44,329 bases of DNA from JABJOE01 sp964344145 (GCA_964344145.1 CAYFME010000011.1:1-44329), one strand, 5' to 3'; positions 1 to 12,344 are shown, counted from the stretch's first letter. The notes: generated by a model from the sequence alone, not told the origin. A program made the numbers and translations.

Positions 1-2041
1 CGCGCAGCACAACCATGCGATCGATGGCTTCAGACACATTGCCGGCACGTTCGTAGGACAAGGCGAGATAGTAATAGGCCGTAACGTAATCATCTTTGAG
101 TACCAATGCCTGATCGAGAGACGCAATCGCTGCCTCAAGTGCCAATGTGCGCTCTGCGTCAGCTTGCGCTGCATATTCCTCATCCTCACTTGTTGCTAAA
201 ATAGCCAACTGATCAGCGCGAACAATATACGCACGTGCTAGTGCTACGTAGTACTTCGGATTGTTCGGCGCAAGAACAATGGCTTGCTGTGCCGATTCAA
301 TTGCATATAGATCGGCACCGGAGATAAGTGGTGCAACCTCACGATAGACATCTCCCAACAAACTCCAGTTGAAAACATTAGACGTCGATAGATCAACCGC
401 TGCCTTTGCGGACTCCAAAGATTGGGTTACCGCTACCTCGATGTCTCCTGGATACACCTCTGGATCAGAGACAAGCTCTGCAGTCTTGGAAAGGTATGCT
501 TGCGCAAGATTTCGCTGATAGACGTCGCTCCAACGATTAAACTTCGCTGCGGCATTCAGATTCTCAATCACCTCATCGATGGTCGCTCCTTGCTCGCTTG
601 ATCTTACCGCCTTAGCAAACGCAATCTCCGCCGTGTAGCGAGCGCCAGAGACAAACAGCATAGTTAGCAAAATAATATTGGTTACAACAAACCCAAACGT
701 GGTAAGGAGTGCCGCGCGCGATGAACGCGCAAAGACAAATGTTCGCTCCTTGAGCAGAACCTGCGACACAAGCACCGCGGTCAGTAGCCAAAAGAGAAAC
801 GACAGCGTCATGTTGCTTGGATAAAAGACCTGCGCAATAACACTCAACGTCCAGCCTCCGAACGTAACAAATGTTATCTTCCATTCATCGTGCGGTTGTG
901 ATCGTTTCATCAACTGCATTAAGCTCATGCCTGCGAGCCACAGAATCAACAGCAAATATAACAGGGTTGGAATCACTCCAAAAGTTGCGAGCATGGTCAT
1001 CAAATGGCTAGGAGCACGATCAAACGGCTCATCCCACACCAAGGTCTCGTTAATCTCTGCCGAGTGATATTTGGCGTGATCCATCACGTACGTCCCTGGA
1101 CCGGAGCCAAATGCCCACGACTCACCTGCGAGTGTCTGCTTTGTGATATCCCAACTATACGTGTAGGACGTTGTCAGCTCAGATGGGAACGTGTTTGGGA
1201 TGACGCTCGGCAAAAACAGGAATAGAAGAGCCATAACAAAAAGCGCCATTGGTACCACGAAGCGTCCGACACGTGGGAACTCATTCACTCGCAGCATTGC
1301 AAAACCGAAGAGGAGAGCTGTGCCGACCAAAAGCATTACCCAGAAGAGCCAAAAATCCATTGCCAACAGAACGATCGTTGAGCCGATCATGGTCACCAAC
1401 ATGGCAAAACGAATTACGCCGCCAAGCCAACCTCTTGGAACGATAGGTCGCTTCGATGAAGCATCTTGCACAAGCCATACGCTCGCCGCCACAATCGTCA
1501 TGATAGCGAGGTACGTACCCATGGCATAAGATGTTCCGATTAACTCAATAGCACTCCATGATCCCAACTGCGCCAACGCGAGAAGGGCGACAATAGCAGA
1601 GCCAATAAACAAAGCGCTCAACACGCGCTGCTGCGTAACCGTCTGCGATAGCGTATGTGCGCCGATAAACAACAGACTTCCAAACGCGATAAGTGACAAA
1701 ACACTCGTATATTCCTGCCCCGCTTGGCCGACCCAGCTTGTAAACGGCGCAAAGGAAAATCCAGCCGAGATGATCACACCGATCACAAACGCCAACAGTA
1801 CCCACCACCACGCGTGCGTGCGCAGACGCGCTTGACGCTCCACAACCATCGCACCGAGCCACGCGATCATGGCCAGCGCGCTACCAAGAATCAACAACGT
1901 TTGCTTGTTCGCCTCCAGGGCATCGAGGGTCCACGGCAAAGCGAGCAGTGGAATGGCAAACGTCAAAAGATAAAACAACCCGTGCGCCACCGATCGGTAC
2001 CATCGCGCAAGACGGGCTGTTTGTTTGTTTGAGGCGTTCAT
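1..2041 (-). CDS. O-antigen ligase/polymerase-like membrane protein with C-terminal TPRs (3' end outside window)
   Basis: The frame is open from an ATG at 2041 to the window edge, so the C-terminus is missing (about 680 codons visible). The translation begins MNASNKQTARLARW and then shows roughly a dozen hydrophobic segments. Between them, near residues 300-350, is a stretch with GSGPGTYVMDHAKYHS followed by a helix containing FGVIPTLLYL, which resembles the Wzy_C/O-antigen-ligase signature. From about residue 480 to the edge it becomes soluble and alpha-helical, with TPR-like units such as AYYYLALSYERAGNVSEAID. The family ligates or polymerises cell-surface glycans at the cytoplasmic membrane, and TPR-tailed versions are known. 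It begins 5 bp after the stop of the 1582-aa surface protein and is the last visible gene of the surface operon. The exact substrate cannot be read from sequence. Confidence 0.8.
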   Translation of the reverse strand, partial: MNASNKQTARLARWYRSVAHGLFYLLTFAIPLLALPWTLDALEANKQTLLILGSALAMIAWLGAMVVERQARLRTHAWWWVLLAFVIGVIISAGFSFAPFTSWVGQAGQEYTSVLSLIAFGSLLFIGAHTLSQTVTQQRVLSALFIGSAIVALLALAQLGSWSAIELIGTSYAMGTYLAIMTIVAASVWLVQDASSKRPIVPRGWLGGVIRFAMLVTMIGSTIVLLAMDFWLFWVMLLVGTALLFGFAMLRVNEFPRVGRFVVPMALFVMALLFLFLPSVIPNTFPSELTTSYTYSWDITKQTLAGESWAFGSGPGTYVMDHAKYHSAEINETLVWDEPFDRAPSHLMTMLATFGVIPTLLYLLLILWLAGMSLMQLMKRSQPHDEWKITFVTFGGWTLSVIAQVFYPSNMTLSFLFWLLTAVLVSQVLLKERTFVFARSSRAALLTTFGFVVTNIILLTMLFVSGARYTAEIAFAKAVRSSEQGATIDEVIENLNAAAKFNRWSDVYQRNLAQAYLSKTAELVSDPEVYPGDIEVAVTQSLESAKAAVDLSTSNVFNWSLLGDVYREVAPLISGADLYAIESAQQAIVLAPNNPKYYVALARAYIVRADQLAILATSEDEEYAAQADAERTLALEAAIASLDQALVLKDDYVTAYYYLALSYERAGNVSEAIDRMVVLR

Positions 2042-2046
2042 GCCTC

Positions 2047-5000
2047 TTATTCTATCACAGGATCGCTGTCTGTTTCAGCTGTTGGTTCAGATTCCTGTGC
2101 TGCGTCGGACTCAGGCTCTGGGTCAGGCGTCTGTGTTACCTCGGGCTCGTCCGCGACCTCAGGCTCTGGCTCAACAACCTCTTCTTCGATCACCTCGGGC
2201 TCAGGCTCAGCGGCTTCCTCCTCGACCTCTGGTTCTGCCGCGGGCTCCTCAACGACCTCCTCGGCAGCGCTCGACGCATCTTCTACGATCTCTTCCTCTT
2301 CGGACACGACCTCAGACTCCGCTACCTCTTCCTCAACAGGATCTGATTCCTCGACGACTTCTTCCGCTACCTCCGGCTCGTCAGACTCGTCCTCAACGAC
2401 CTCCTCGGCAGCGCTCGACGCATCTTCTACGACCTCTTCCTCTTCTTCCTCAACAACTACCTCTTCGTCCTCGTCTGGAACGTAGTCCTTGTGATATGCA
2501 ACGACCATCCAGTCTACATTTGCCCATGATCGTTCTTCACCAATCACCGACTCACGAATGCTAAAGCCTTCGTTGTCGCGGTTCACGGCATAGAGTGGTC
2601 CTGTTGGAGCATCCGCAGTGAGGTACACACGATATGGAACGTTGCTTGCGATGATGTCGTTAAACGCCGCATCTTCGTGCTCAAAGTTCACGGCCGCCGC
2701 ACCATCCCTAAGTTCAGCGGTTCCGGAAAGCTCAATCGTGTGCTCGCGCGAGAACGTTGCATACGTTTCGATTTGTTCGCCCTGATGAGAGTCAACAAGC
2801 TGGATCACCTCGCCCTTCGTACGGATGGTTCCGTCCGATGCAATCGCCCACTGCTGACCCATGCCAGTAATCGCTGCGACATTGATGATCTGACCAGAGT
2901 TGAAGTTCACCGTTCCTGAAAGATCCAACGTGGATGCATTGGCAAGATTTGAAATAACGTTGTCGGCAAGCGGCGTGTCATCAACTGGACCTCCGTCATA
3001 GTAGGACGGTCGAACGAACACTGTGATAGCGCCAACATCGCCGGAGAATGTTTCCATTGCGTATCCAACAATTGGACCGGCTTCGTCTGCCTTCATGGCA
3101 TACCCACCCTTTGAAGAGGTTGTCAGTGGATCGCCAACGGCAATGTCGCCGTTCTCTCCAGAAACATACGTTGGTACACGTCCAGAAAGGGCCACAGGCA
3201 CATGACCGTCGATGTTCTCTCCAGCAAGGAACCCTGGCTGCGTTGAGATGATACCTGCAATACGCTGATCGTAGGTTGTGCCGTCGGAGCGTTCGATGTG
3301 CTCTTCATCTTCGGCAAAAATGACGACCTCTCCTGGTGCCAACGCCTGCGCTGAAGGGAACATCTCGGCAAAATCGTATGATCCCGCTCCCCAACCTGAA
3401 GCATTGGTGCGCATGAAGTCGCCGCCTGGACCAGAGGAACCATCGTAGTAAATGTATTTATCCGTCTGCAACGATCCTCGATCTGATGGATACAAACGTC
3501 CAGCGATTGCCAAGTCGCCCTCATTGTTTACAAATGCCACCTCATCGTCGTCGTCATTCAAAATGGAAAGCTTGTAGTCGCTACTGTCCGTCACGTCGGT
3601 AAACATGGTCATCTCGATTGTACTATCTGTGTTACCCAACATCGTAAGGGCTGACGACACGGCGACGTCTCCGTCATCGTCTATAAGGGCATCAACACCA
3701 TGCCATCCTGGTTGGATGAAAATCTCAATTGTTCCCGTCCCTGAACTGTGCGATTCCAGCGCACGACCAAGTACATAACCCACACCTGTTGCTTTCTTGG
3801 CAACACCAGTGGTTGAAGAAAGGGTCAGATGGTCACCAACAGCAATCGATCCGCCTTCGGTGTTCACGCTCACTGGAACCTGTCCTAATAGAGCGACCGG
3901 AACGTACGTTCCTAGATCCCGCCAACCATCGACCCAGTTACCTAGGGTGTTTGGAGCGATAGATAGCACACCAATGACATCTTCTGAATCTGAGGCAACA
4001 ATAACCTCGCCCAATGCGTTCAGGGCGACAACATCACCTTCTGAGAAGTCGGCATATGTACCATCAAACAGCTCAGCATAGTCAGATCCTGCAGCAGCTG
4101 TGGTGACACCGCCCGCTCCGTCACCCTCAACCGCACCAAGCGTTGTTCCGTTTCCATCTCTAAATTCGATAAGGTTACATGACGTTGACGGATTCGTATT
4201 CAGACAACCCTGGATAGAGATACCCTGACGGTTATCATTGTTTCCGCCGTTTACAAACGACGCCATGAACGCTGCCGTGCTTGCGTCAACGGTCATCACC
4301 TGGCTGGTCGTTGTTCCAGATCCATCGATCTCAAGGGCATCCCAAACAAACAGATCTCCAGCACCTGTCGCTACATTAGCCGTTGATGGTGTAACCGTGC
4401 TCTCAATGTGAGTTGCCGCGGAATGGAAGTAGCCGGCATAGTTATTCGTTCCACCAGCGGCTGCTCCGATGACACCGATACGTGTTGTTCCAGCTAGGGT
4501 TGCCGTGAATTCACCTCCCATAGCCGTTGTCACTGTTCCAGCACCTGAGACCGCTCCCGCCACACCCTTTGCCGTTGTGATGGTTCCAGCCAAGGCATTC
4601 ACCTCTCCTTCCACTCCGGCAACATTCGCAACGGTCGTTGCTGCAGCGTTGTTATTTCCCTGTCCAAGCACACCAACCACCTTGGATCCAACCGCACTCG
4701 CGTTCGTAGATTGATTCTCTGAGATAGACTTCATTCCGAGCAGGTTCTGCACCTGTCCATTGGCTGTTGAGTTATAAGCCTCTGCAAAGACACCAACAGG
4801 CTCATGCTGTTCTCCTCCACCGTTCTCAGCAATATCATTTGTCACGTTCGCGTGGAAACCTGAAATCGTGTACACGCCCGCACCACCCGTCGGAGCGTTG
4901 GTTGTGTTCACGGCCGTATCAATCGAATACACCGCTCCAGGAGCAGCACCATAATCAGAATTGCTGATATGAGTGATGATTCCTCCAGAAAGACTCCATG

Positions 5001-6795
5001 CATCACCGGAGTAGGCAATGTTACCTGTATCGCCAGTGCTCGAATACATATCGAACGACGCGTTGGTTCCAGAACCATCACCAAGCCGCATCAAGTTGTT
5101 TGACTCGTCGATAGAAAAGGCTGCCGCTAAAGCTGCTTGACCAACGGCGAAATCGTCCCCGCTGGTAGTAGAGACAATGCCCGACGCTGAATCGAGTGTG
5201 AGGTCGCTACTTCCACCCGAACGGACCTCCAGCTGAGCGCTGGCCACCAAGACCGTGTCATCGATTGTGAGTGTACCGTTTGAATTGATCGTCAATGCGT
5301 CACCTCCATCACCAATAATCGTTGCTTGATCAAAGGTCAGATCACCTCCGTCGATGTCGAGCAACAAATCAGCCGTTGTTTGAATCTCTCCATCCATGTA
5401 ATTCGTAGAGAAAGCGCCTGCGGTGAATCCGATATCAGAGAAGACCTCACCGTCGGCCTCAATACGGAAGACGTTGTTGTTGGATGAACTGAAATCTGTT
5501 TGTAATCGAACAACGTCGGCGGTCTCCGTCGACTCGGTCACATCGATCGCAAGAGCGAGACCACTGTCATCTGTAAAATTACCACCGATAAGGCTCAACA
5601 CGCTACCGGTCGTGATGGCTGAAGCATCAATCAATGCTCCATCGCTTGTTGTCGCCTCTGAATCAATGGACAATCCTCGCCCACCTGACTGATTTGCGTC
5701 AATATAGATCGACGCACTACTTGCGCTCGTGTTGTTCTGTGTGACACTAAACAATGGACCTGTCTCTGTCAGCGTTCCACCGTTTGTTGCTGCGGCGGCG
5801 CTCGTAATCGTAACGTACGGACCGCTGAGGTTCACTGTGGTCGTTCCACCGTCGGCAGTAATATCACGAACGATGTCCAGACCTTTGCCCGTGTACGCCG
5901 TCGTACCACTTGTATACGTTGCTGTGTGGTCTGAACGAATTAGATTACCCGATGTCAACGCCGATGACGTGGATTCAAGATGGATGCCCAGACCCGTCGT
6001 GAGTGCATCAAGAGACCAGCTCATCGCTGTGCCGGTTGTAAGGCTATCGCCAAGCAACGTGATTGCAGGAGTTGTTGTCCCGTTGTAGGTATATTCAACC
6101 TGACGGTCGTCCTGAATGGACAAAAATTCTGTACCGGCATCGTGCAAGATGAAATCACCGTCACTTTGCATGTCGACGATCAAATCCAGACCTGCCGCAT
6201 CAAGAGAGAATTCCAAATCAGTTGTATCAACATTCAAAATCTTATTGCTGTCATTGTCGTAAACGCGATCAAGATCAAACTCCGTTGAATCCAATCCATC
6301 CAACGACTCAGCATTAAGCGCATATGGCACGGCATCAATTGGTTTGCGCGGCGTCAATGCTTCTCCTTCAATGTAGACTTGTAAGAAAACGGCGGCGTTG
6401 TCATCAAAAATGTCTACACCAATTGCCGCCCACGAATCAGCTGTATCACCAAGTCGCGCCGTAAATAGTCCAGTCGTTAGCGTGACGGTGCGTGCGGTCG
6501 TAGAAGCGGGTGTATTCGTGTCACAATCTGCAGACGAGTTCGACCATAAACAGGTCCCGCCCGTCACCGCACTATACAACTCAAACTTCATGTCCACCGA
6601 TGCATCTGCTACGGGAACGCCGTTAGTATTCAGGACACGACCTTGATAGGAAACAATATTCGGTGGCGAGACGGCCTGTACGTTCTGAAGTCCCGTAAAC
6701 GTCACGCCAAATCCCAGAGAAATCACAAGCAACATCACAAACAACACTGTGATGCGTACAGACAGCTCACGTAAAGATTTCAATCGATGTCTCAT
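2047..6795 (-). CDS. 1582-aa secreted surface/fibre-like protein
   Basis: An N-terminal signal peptide (basic MRHRLKSLREL, then a hydrophobic stretch to about residue 40) is followed by PPNIVSYQGRVLNTNGVPV, an N-terminal module frequent in large CPR secreted proteins. The middle is a long beta-rich, Ser/Thr/Gly/Asp-rich region like a phage tail fibre or adhesin shaft. Two copies of a module resembling the peptidase G2/IMC autoprocessing domain follow, near residues 960-1040 (VPVALLGQVPVSVNTEGG) and 1195-1270 (VPVALSGRVPTYVSGENG). The last 140 or so residues are an extremely acidic Glu/Val/Pro/Asp tail with internal duplication. No LPXTG motif or C-terminal membrane helix is evident, so how it is held at the surface is unclear. 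It is preceded by a 55-bp intercistronic gap with strong hairpins. Role inferred: structural or adhesive surface protein, perhaps self-cleaving. Confidence 0.75.
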   Translation of the reverse strand: MRHRLKSLRELSVRITVLFVMLLVISLGFGVTFTGLQNVQAVSPPNIVSYQGRVLNTNGVPVADASVDMKFELYSAVTGGTCLWSNSSADCDTNTPASTTARTVTLTTGLFTARLGDTADSWAAIGVDIFDDNAAVFLQVYIEGEALTPRKPIDAVPYALNAESLDGLDSTEFDLDRVYDNDSNKILNVDTTDLEFSLDAAGLDLIVDMQSDGDFILHDAGTEFLSIQDDRQVEYTYNGTTTPAITLLGDSLTTGTAMSWSLDALTTGLGIHLESTSSALTSGNLIRSDHTATYTSGTTAYTGKGLDIVRDITADGGTTTVNLSGPYVTITSAAAATNGGTLTETGPLFSVTQNNTSASSASIYIDANQSGGRGLSIDSEATTSDGALIDASAITTGSVLSLIGGNFTDDSGLALAIDVTESTETADVVRLQTDFSSSNNNVFRIEADGEVFSDIGFTAGAFSTNYMDGEIQTTADLLLDIDGGDLTFDQATIIGDGGDALTINSNGTLTIDDTVLVASAQLEVRSGGSSDLTLDSASGIVSTTSGDDFAVGQAALAAAFSIDESNNLMRLGDGSGTNASFDMYSSTGDTGNIAYSGDAWSLSGGIITHISNSDYGAAPGAVYSIDTAVNTTNAPTGGAGVYTISGFHANVTNDIAENGGGEQHEPVGVFAEAYNSTANGQVQNLLGMKSISENQSTNASAVGSKVVGVLGQGNNNAAATTVANVAGVEGEVNALAGTITTAKGVAGAVSGAGTVTTAMGGEFTATLAGTTRIGVIGAAAGGTNNYAGYFHSAATHIESTVTPSTANVATGAGDLFVWDALEIDGSGTTTSQVMTVDASTAAFMASFVNGGNNDNRQGISIQGCLNTNPSTSCNLIEFRDGNGTTLGAVEGDGAGGVTTAAAGSDYAELFDGTYADFSEGDVVALNALGEVIVASDSEDVIGVLSIAPNTLGNWVDGWRDLGTYVPVALLGQVPVSVNTEGGSIAVGDHLTLSSTTGVAKKATGVGYVLGRALESHSSGTGTIEIFIQPGWHGVDALIDDDGDVAVSSALTMLGNTDSTIEMTMFTDVTDSSDYKLSILNDDDDEVAFVNNEGDLAIAGRLYPSDRGSLQTDKYIYYDGSSGPGGDFMRTNASGWGAGSYDFAEMFPSAQALAPGEVVIFAEDEEHIERSDGTTYDQRIAGIISTQPGFLAGENIDGHVPVALSGRVPTYVSGENGDIAVGDPLTTSSKGGYAMKADEAGPIVGYAMETFSGDVGAITVFVRPSYYDGGPVDDTPLADNVISNLANASTLDLSGTVNFNSGQIINVAAITGMGQQWAIASDGTIRTKGEVIQLVDSHQGEQIETYATFSREHTIELSGTAELRDGAAAVNFEHEDAAFNDIIASNVPYRVYLTADAPTGPLYAVNRDNEGFSIRESVIGEERSWANVDWMVVAYHKDYVPDEDEEVVVEEEEEEVVEDASSAAEEVVEDESDEPEVAEEVVEESDPVEEEVAESEVVSEEEEIVEDASSAAEEVVEEPAAEPEVEEEAAEPEPEVIEEEVVEPEPEVADEPEVTQTPDPEPESDAAQESEPTAETDSDPVIE
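2247..2432 (-). repeat. Internal direct repeat in the acidic C-terminal tail
   Basis: A 42-bp sequence at 2247-2288 recurs exactly at 2391-2432. It encodes the peptide VEDASSAAEEVVE twice in the tail of the 1582-aa protein. This suggests recent in-frame expansion and possible length variation between strains. Confidence 0.85.
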
Positions 6796-6802
6796 AGGGA
6801 TT

Positions 6803-6841
6803 GTGGGTTGATACCCACATGTCTGAGATCGTCAGACATGT
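6803..6841 (-). promoter_or_regulatory. Intercistronic hairpins before the 1582-aa gene
   Basis: ACATGTCTGA (6817-6826) and TCAGACATGT (6832-6841) form a perfect 10-bp stem with a 5-nt loop. GTGGGT (6803-6808) and ACCCAC (6813-6818) form a second stem that shares two bases with the first, so both cannot be complete at once. They fill the gap between two operon genes. Neither is followed by a T-run in the direction of transcription, so mRNA processing or translational control is more likely than termination. Confidence 0.6.
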
Positions 6842-6850
6842 ATGCACCAA

Positions 6851-9483
<2,633 letters not shown>

Positions 9484-9487
<4 letters not shown>

Positions 9488-10365
9488 ACTTTGGACCGGG
9501 AAAAATTATGCATCCAGGCAAGAAGACCGAGAATGGCGAGCGCAATGAGTGCGCCGCGCCATGGAAAGAGGACGATGTGTTGACGAGCATAGAACACCTC
9601 TGCGTCTTCCCATGGTTGTAGCTCAAGGTCGACAGTGAAGATACCGATCGCAAACGGTTGATCGGGTTGATCTTCCTGCTCTCCCCAATGCGTTGTGAAG
9701 GAGCGCGTTTGCCCGCCCACAACTCGTGAGCCCTCCACGTTGACTTCCTGGAGAGCGACCTCTCGGCCAAACAGGCTAGTGATACGCATCGTCCCCTGTG
9801 GGATCACGACGCGTTCCCCCTCGTTGCGAACACGTATGGAACCGGTCACCGGCAGCGACCATCCCGTGGCGGTGTCGATATCTACATCAAGCCACTCGTA
9901 GTCTTCCTCCAATGCTCCAACACTGATGAATCCGAGTGACACGATCGCGGTTTGCACCCCCACGCCTAGCGTCGTCTGATTCAATCGAGTGACTTGCACT
10001 CCGATCGTCACAAGACCTGGATCCACATCCTCAGGAGGGGCGATGGTTAAACCAATCGTTCCTTGTGTATTCGCAGCAAGCGAGAGCGCATCATCATCAA
10101 GAATGATCCAGGAGGCAACGTCGTCGTCCAAAGACGAAAATGCCATCTCCTCGTGCGTCTCACCAATATGCACTTGTAAAAGATCTATTGCATACGTCGC
10201 ATCTTCCTCTCGATCATTAACGAGAGCGAGCTCAGCCGTTCCTCCTGATCCTGGCTCGACGGTTACATCAAAACTCTCTGGCCACAGCTCCTCTGCTTGC
10301 GCCTGTGCTACCAGCAAGAACGTGGCACAAACAACCAAACATCCGACCTTAGTAATCACCGACAT
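9484..10365 (-). CDS. Secreted, C-terminally anchored beta-sandwich protein (DUF916/WxL-helper-like)
   Basis: 293 aa. The signal peptide (MSVITKVGCLVVCATFLLVAQAQA) is followed by EELWPESFDVTVEPGSGGTAELALVND, the start of an Ig-like domain resembling DUF916 proteins that bind peptidoglycan or help WxL surface proteins. A second beta-domain (about 150-250) contains GSIRVRNEGERVVIPQGTMRI. A single transmembrane helix near the C-terminus (WRGALIALAILGLLAWMH) ends in a few basic residues. The ATG at 10365 lies 17 nt inside the upstream gene, and the stop overlaps the next start, so it is a tightly coupled operon member. Inferred role: envelope-anchoring or assembly partner for the neighbouring surface proteins. 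The family assignment rests on pattern only. Confidence 0.65.
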
Positions 10366-11260
10366 ACAGAACTGTCAGCGTCTGTGAATACGTTCCTCCT
10401 GACTGACTGCTGTCAATTGCAGCCTTCAGCGTCAAAAAGTTTCTCGCCTCAAACGTTGCCGCGGTGTGCGTTGCAATGACCGCAGGAGTTGTCGTAATCG
10501 CTGTGTCCTGTGAATCAAATGTAGACGTCGCAATACTCGTGTCCGAGGAACGAGCGCCGTACTCACTTGATCCAGCCGTAACCGTGCCGTCTGTCACATC
10601 CGAGATAACCGTAGCACCGTCTGCAATATCTCCACTCTCAACAATGTACACGTCGAATCCATCATCTACATCTCCTGTCGCCTCCCAAGCAATGAGTGCC
10701 GTGGAGACCGTTGAGGTGCTCAGCGTTCCTAAACTTAACGTTGTGCTGTCGAGCCGATAAACAACGTCATTCGATCCGTCGATTGTCAGACTATCACCAG
10801 TCAAGGCATCAAGAACAAGATCGGAACCTGAGATGGAACTAATCCTGCCAATACCGGTTAACTGGCTCGCACCCTCATCTTGAACAATGGCAACCATTTC
10901 ATTAGCGCTAAACCCACTTACGCTGGAAAGGGTCACAGTTGTTCCTGAGAGCGTTGTTGCGCCGACCTGGCTGGATCGGTCTTGCAAAAAGACACTGAAG
11001 TCGACGACCCGATCGTAAACTCCTCCGCGATAGCCAGCATCGAACGAATAACTCGTCGACGTCGCATTGCCATCTGCCGTGCCACCAACTGTGTCTCGAA
11101 GGATGTACGAGGATGATGAGCTGGAACTGTCCCCACCAGCACTAATAGCATCCCAATCGATTCGGTAATTGGTTGACGACATCTGTGCATGCGTCGCCTG
11201 AGTTAAAAGGAGCGATACAAATGCACAAAGGATTAGGGGGAATGCTGTGCGTGCATTCAT
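10349..11260 (-). CDS. Secreted protein of unknown function, first gene of the surface operon
   Basis: 303 aa from ATG 11260 (MNARTAFPLILC). A signal peptide ends near THAQ, then MSSTNYRIDWDAISAGGDSSSSSS and SYSFDAGYRGGVYD, a pattern I associate with CPR secreted beta proteins. The rest is Ser/Thr/Val-rich with no cysteines and probably beta-sheet. The upstream in-frame TTG starts were rejected because they lie in the -10 region, and the transcript is predicted to begin only a couple of bases before this ATG. It overlaps the following gene by 17 nt. I do not recognise a functional family. Confidence 0.65.
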   Translation of the reverse strand: MNARTAFPLILCAFVSLLLTQATHAQMSSTNYRIDWDAISAGGDSSSSSSSYILRDTVGGTADGNATSTSYSFDAGYRGGVYDRVVDFSVFLQDRSSQVGATTLSGTTVTLSSVSGFSANEMVAIVQDEGASQLTGIGRISSISGSDLVLDALTGDSLTIDGSNDVVYRLDSTTLSLGTLSTSTVSTALIAWEATGDVDDGFDVYIVESGDIADGATVISDVTDGTVTAGSSEYGARSSDTSIATSTFDSQDTAITTTPAVIATHTAATFEARNFLTLKAAIDSSQSGGTYSQTLTVLYVGDY

Positions 11261-11268
11261 ACACAACA

Positions 11269-11297
11269 ATTATAAATTGAACACATTTTTGCGTCAA
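11269..11297 (-). promoter_or_regulatory. Promoter of the surface-protein operon (leaderless)
   Basis: On the minus strand TTGACG (11292-11297), a 17-bp spacer and a perfect TATAAT (11269-11274). The expected transcription start is about 11262, essentially at the ATG (11260), so the mRNA has no room for a ribosome binding site. Confidence 0.85.
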
Positions 11298-11359
11298 AGT
11301 TGAACACGTTTATTATTATGCTAATACTAGCCAAATAACTTAGATGACAACGCCAAAAT

Positions 11360-11411
11360 TGTGGATAAAAGAAAGGGCACCCAATTAAATTGCCTCCTTT
11401 TCTGTGGATAA
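11360..11411 (-). other. Two DnaA-box-like sites
   Basis: TGTGGATAA occurs at 11360-11368 and 11403-11411, both in the same orientation (TTATCCACA on the minus strand). They lie in the AT-rich gap between the surface operon promoter and the Nudix gene. The gap also holds an inverted repeat, TTGACA/TGTCAA, at about 11422-11441. Confidence 0.5.
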
Positions 11412-11481
11412 ACGCCAAATGTTGACATTTCTATTTGTCAAGTCTAGAGTAGACATTATTCTAGGTGAAATAGTGTCTATA

Positions 11482-11958
11482 TCAATCTAGGATCGGAAGA
11501 TCGAGGGGTTCATTTAGATGCTTGATGAGTAGCTGAACACTCGCGTAGTGATCGAAAGCGAACTGATCCTCAGACGGCAGCGCATCAAGCTCGAACCATT
11601 TCAACTCGGCGGTCTCGTCGTCTGGTTCTCCGACCTTCTCCTTGCCATCGAACATGAAAATGATGTCAACATTTTGCCGTTCCAATTCTTTTGGACGTCC
11701 TGGATTGCTGTTGATCCGAAACAGGCAAACAACCTCAGCGCTGTATCCGGTCTCTTCTAGAAGCTCTCGCTTGACGCCTTCGATCACCGTTTCCCCACGA
11801 TCTAGAAACCCTCCAGGAGGGCCCCACTTCCCTGCTTCAAGGCGCATCTTGTCTGAACGCTTTGCCAACAACAACTTCCCTTCCTTCATCACAAGACCAA
11901 TAACGGTCACATGACGCAACTCTGCTGGATTCCCTGCTTCAAATTTGCAAGTGATCAT
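11482..11958 (-). CDS. Nudix hydrolase
   Basis: 158 aa. The full Nudix box is present at about residues 48-71: GGFLDRGETVIEGVKRELLE followed by ETGY, matching GX5EX7REUXEEXGU. The acidic residues of this box bind Mg2+ and cleave nucleoside-diphosphate-linked substrates. A preceding VTVIGLVMKEGKLLLAKRS strand fits an (d)NTP or ADP-ribose type pyrophosphohydrolase. The substrate cannot be assigned; housecleaning of oxidised nucleotides is one possibility. It is a single gene with no native partner on either side. The start ATG at 11958 has no convincing SD sequence. Confidence 0.9.
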   Translation of the reverse strand: MITCKFEAGNPAELRHVTVIGLVMKEGKLLLAKRSDKMRLEAGKWGPPGGFLDRGETVIEGVKRELLEETGYSAEVVCLFRINSNPGRPKELERQNVDIIFMFDGKEKVGEPDDETAELKWFELDALPSEDQFAFDHYASVQLLIKHLNEPLDLPILD

Positions 11959-11994
11959 AGGTGTGTTTCATGTGAACAACAATCGGATAATAAG

Positions 11995-12228
11995 TTCTGG
12001 ATTCAGAGACGCTGGTGATCTATTTAACTGCCTAAACTGGAGCATTTAAGTGTCTGACTTCATGAACGAAGCTATTTTGTTCTGTTGCGTATCTGGATTC
12101 AGAAGCGCAGGAAATTTGTTCTGTCGCAAGGCGCATCGAGCACTACAGAAAGTCGTACTTCCTGTACGACGTCGAAGCGCGCAGATGCAACGCCGCGACA
12201 GGACAAATTAACAAGCTTCTGGATTCAG
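11995..12228. repeat. Three direct copies of an 11-bp motif ending at a tRNA gene
   Basis: TCTGGATTCAG occurs at about 11996-12006, 12092-12102 and 12218-12228. The last copy abuts the encoded CCA end of tRNA-Arg(CCU). The second and third copies bracket the inverted-repeat element at 12103-12217, as a target duplication or attachment-site repeat would. Confidence 0.7.
12103..12217. mobile_element. MITE-like inverted-repeat hairpin element
   Basis: The outer arms AATTTGTTCTGTCGC and GCGACAGGACAAATT pair almost perfectly. Inner arms (GGCG...CATC with GATG...CGCC) and a perfect central hairpin, GTCGTAC-TTCCT-GTACGAC, extend the fold over nearly the whole element. It has no coding capacity and is bracketed by 11-bp direct repeats beside a tRNA 3' end. 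That architecture suggests a non-autonomous insertion element. A structured RNA or terminator of the tRNA is the alternative. Confidence 0.5.
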
Positions 12229-12305
12229 TGGAGGCCCTGGGGGGATTCGAACCCTCAACCCTCTCCTTAGGACGGAGTTGCTCTATCCAATTGAGCTACA
12301 GGGCC
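12229..12305 (-). tRNA. tRNA-Arg (CCU anticodon)
   Basis: On the minus strand the acceptor GGCCCTG pairs with CAGGGCC. The D-arm contains AGCTCAATTGGATAGAGC, the anticodon loop is GTCCTAA (anticodon CCT), and the T-arm contains GGTTCGAATCC. CCA is encoded after the discriminator (a T, which is unusual for Arg). Confidence 0.9.
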
Positions 12306-12329
12306 GCATCTTTCAAGGTTAGACCTCGC

Positions 12330-12344
12330 CAAGGTTTAACCTTG
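12330..12344. promoter_or_regulatory. Short palindrome between tRNA-Arg and rmuC
   Basis: CAAGGTT-T-AACCTTG is a perfect 7-bp palindrome with a one-base centre, preceded by another AAGGTT copy at 12315-12320. It may be an operator or an RNA hairpin; function unknown. Confidence 0.35.
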
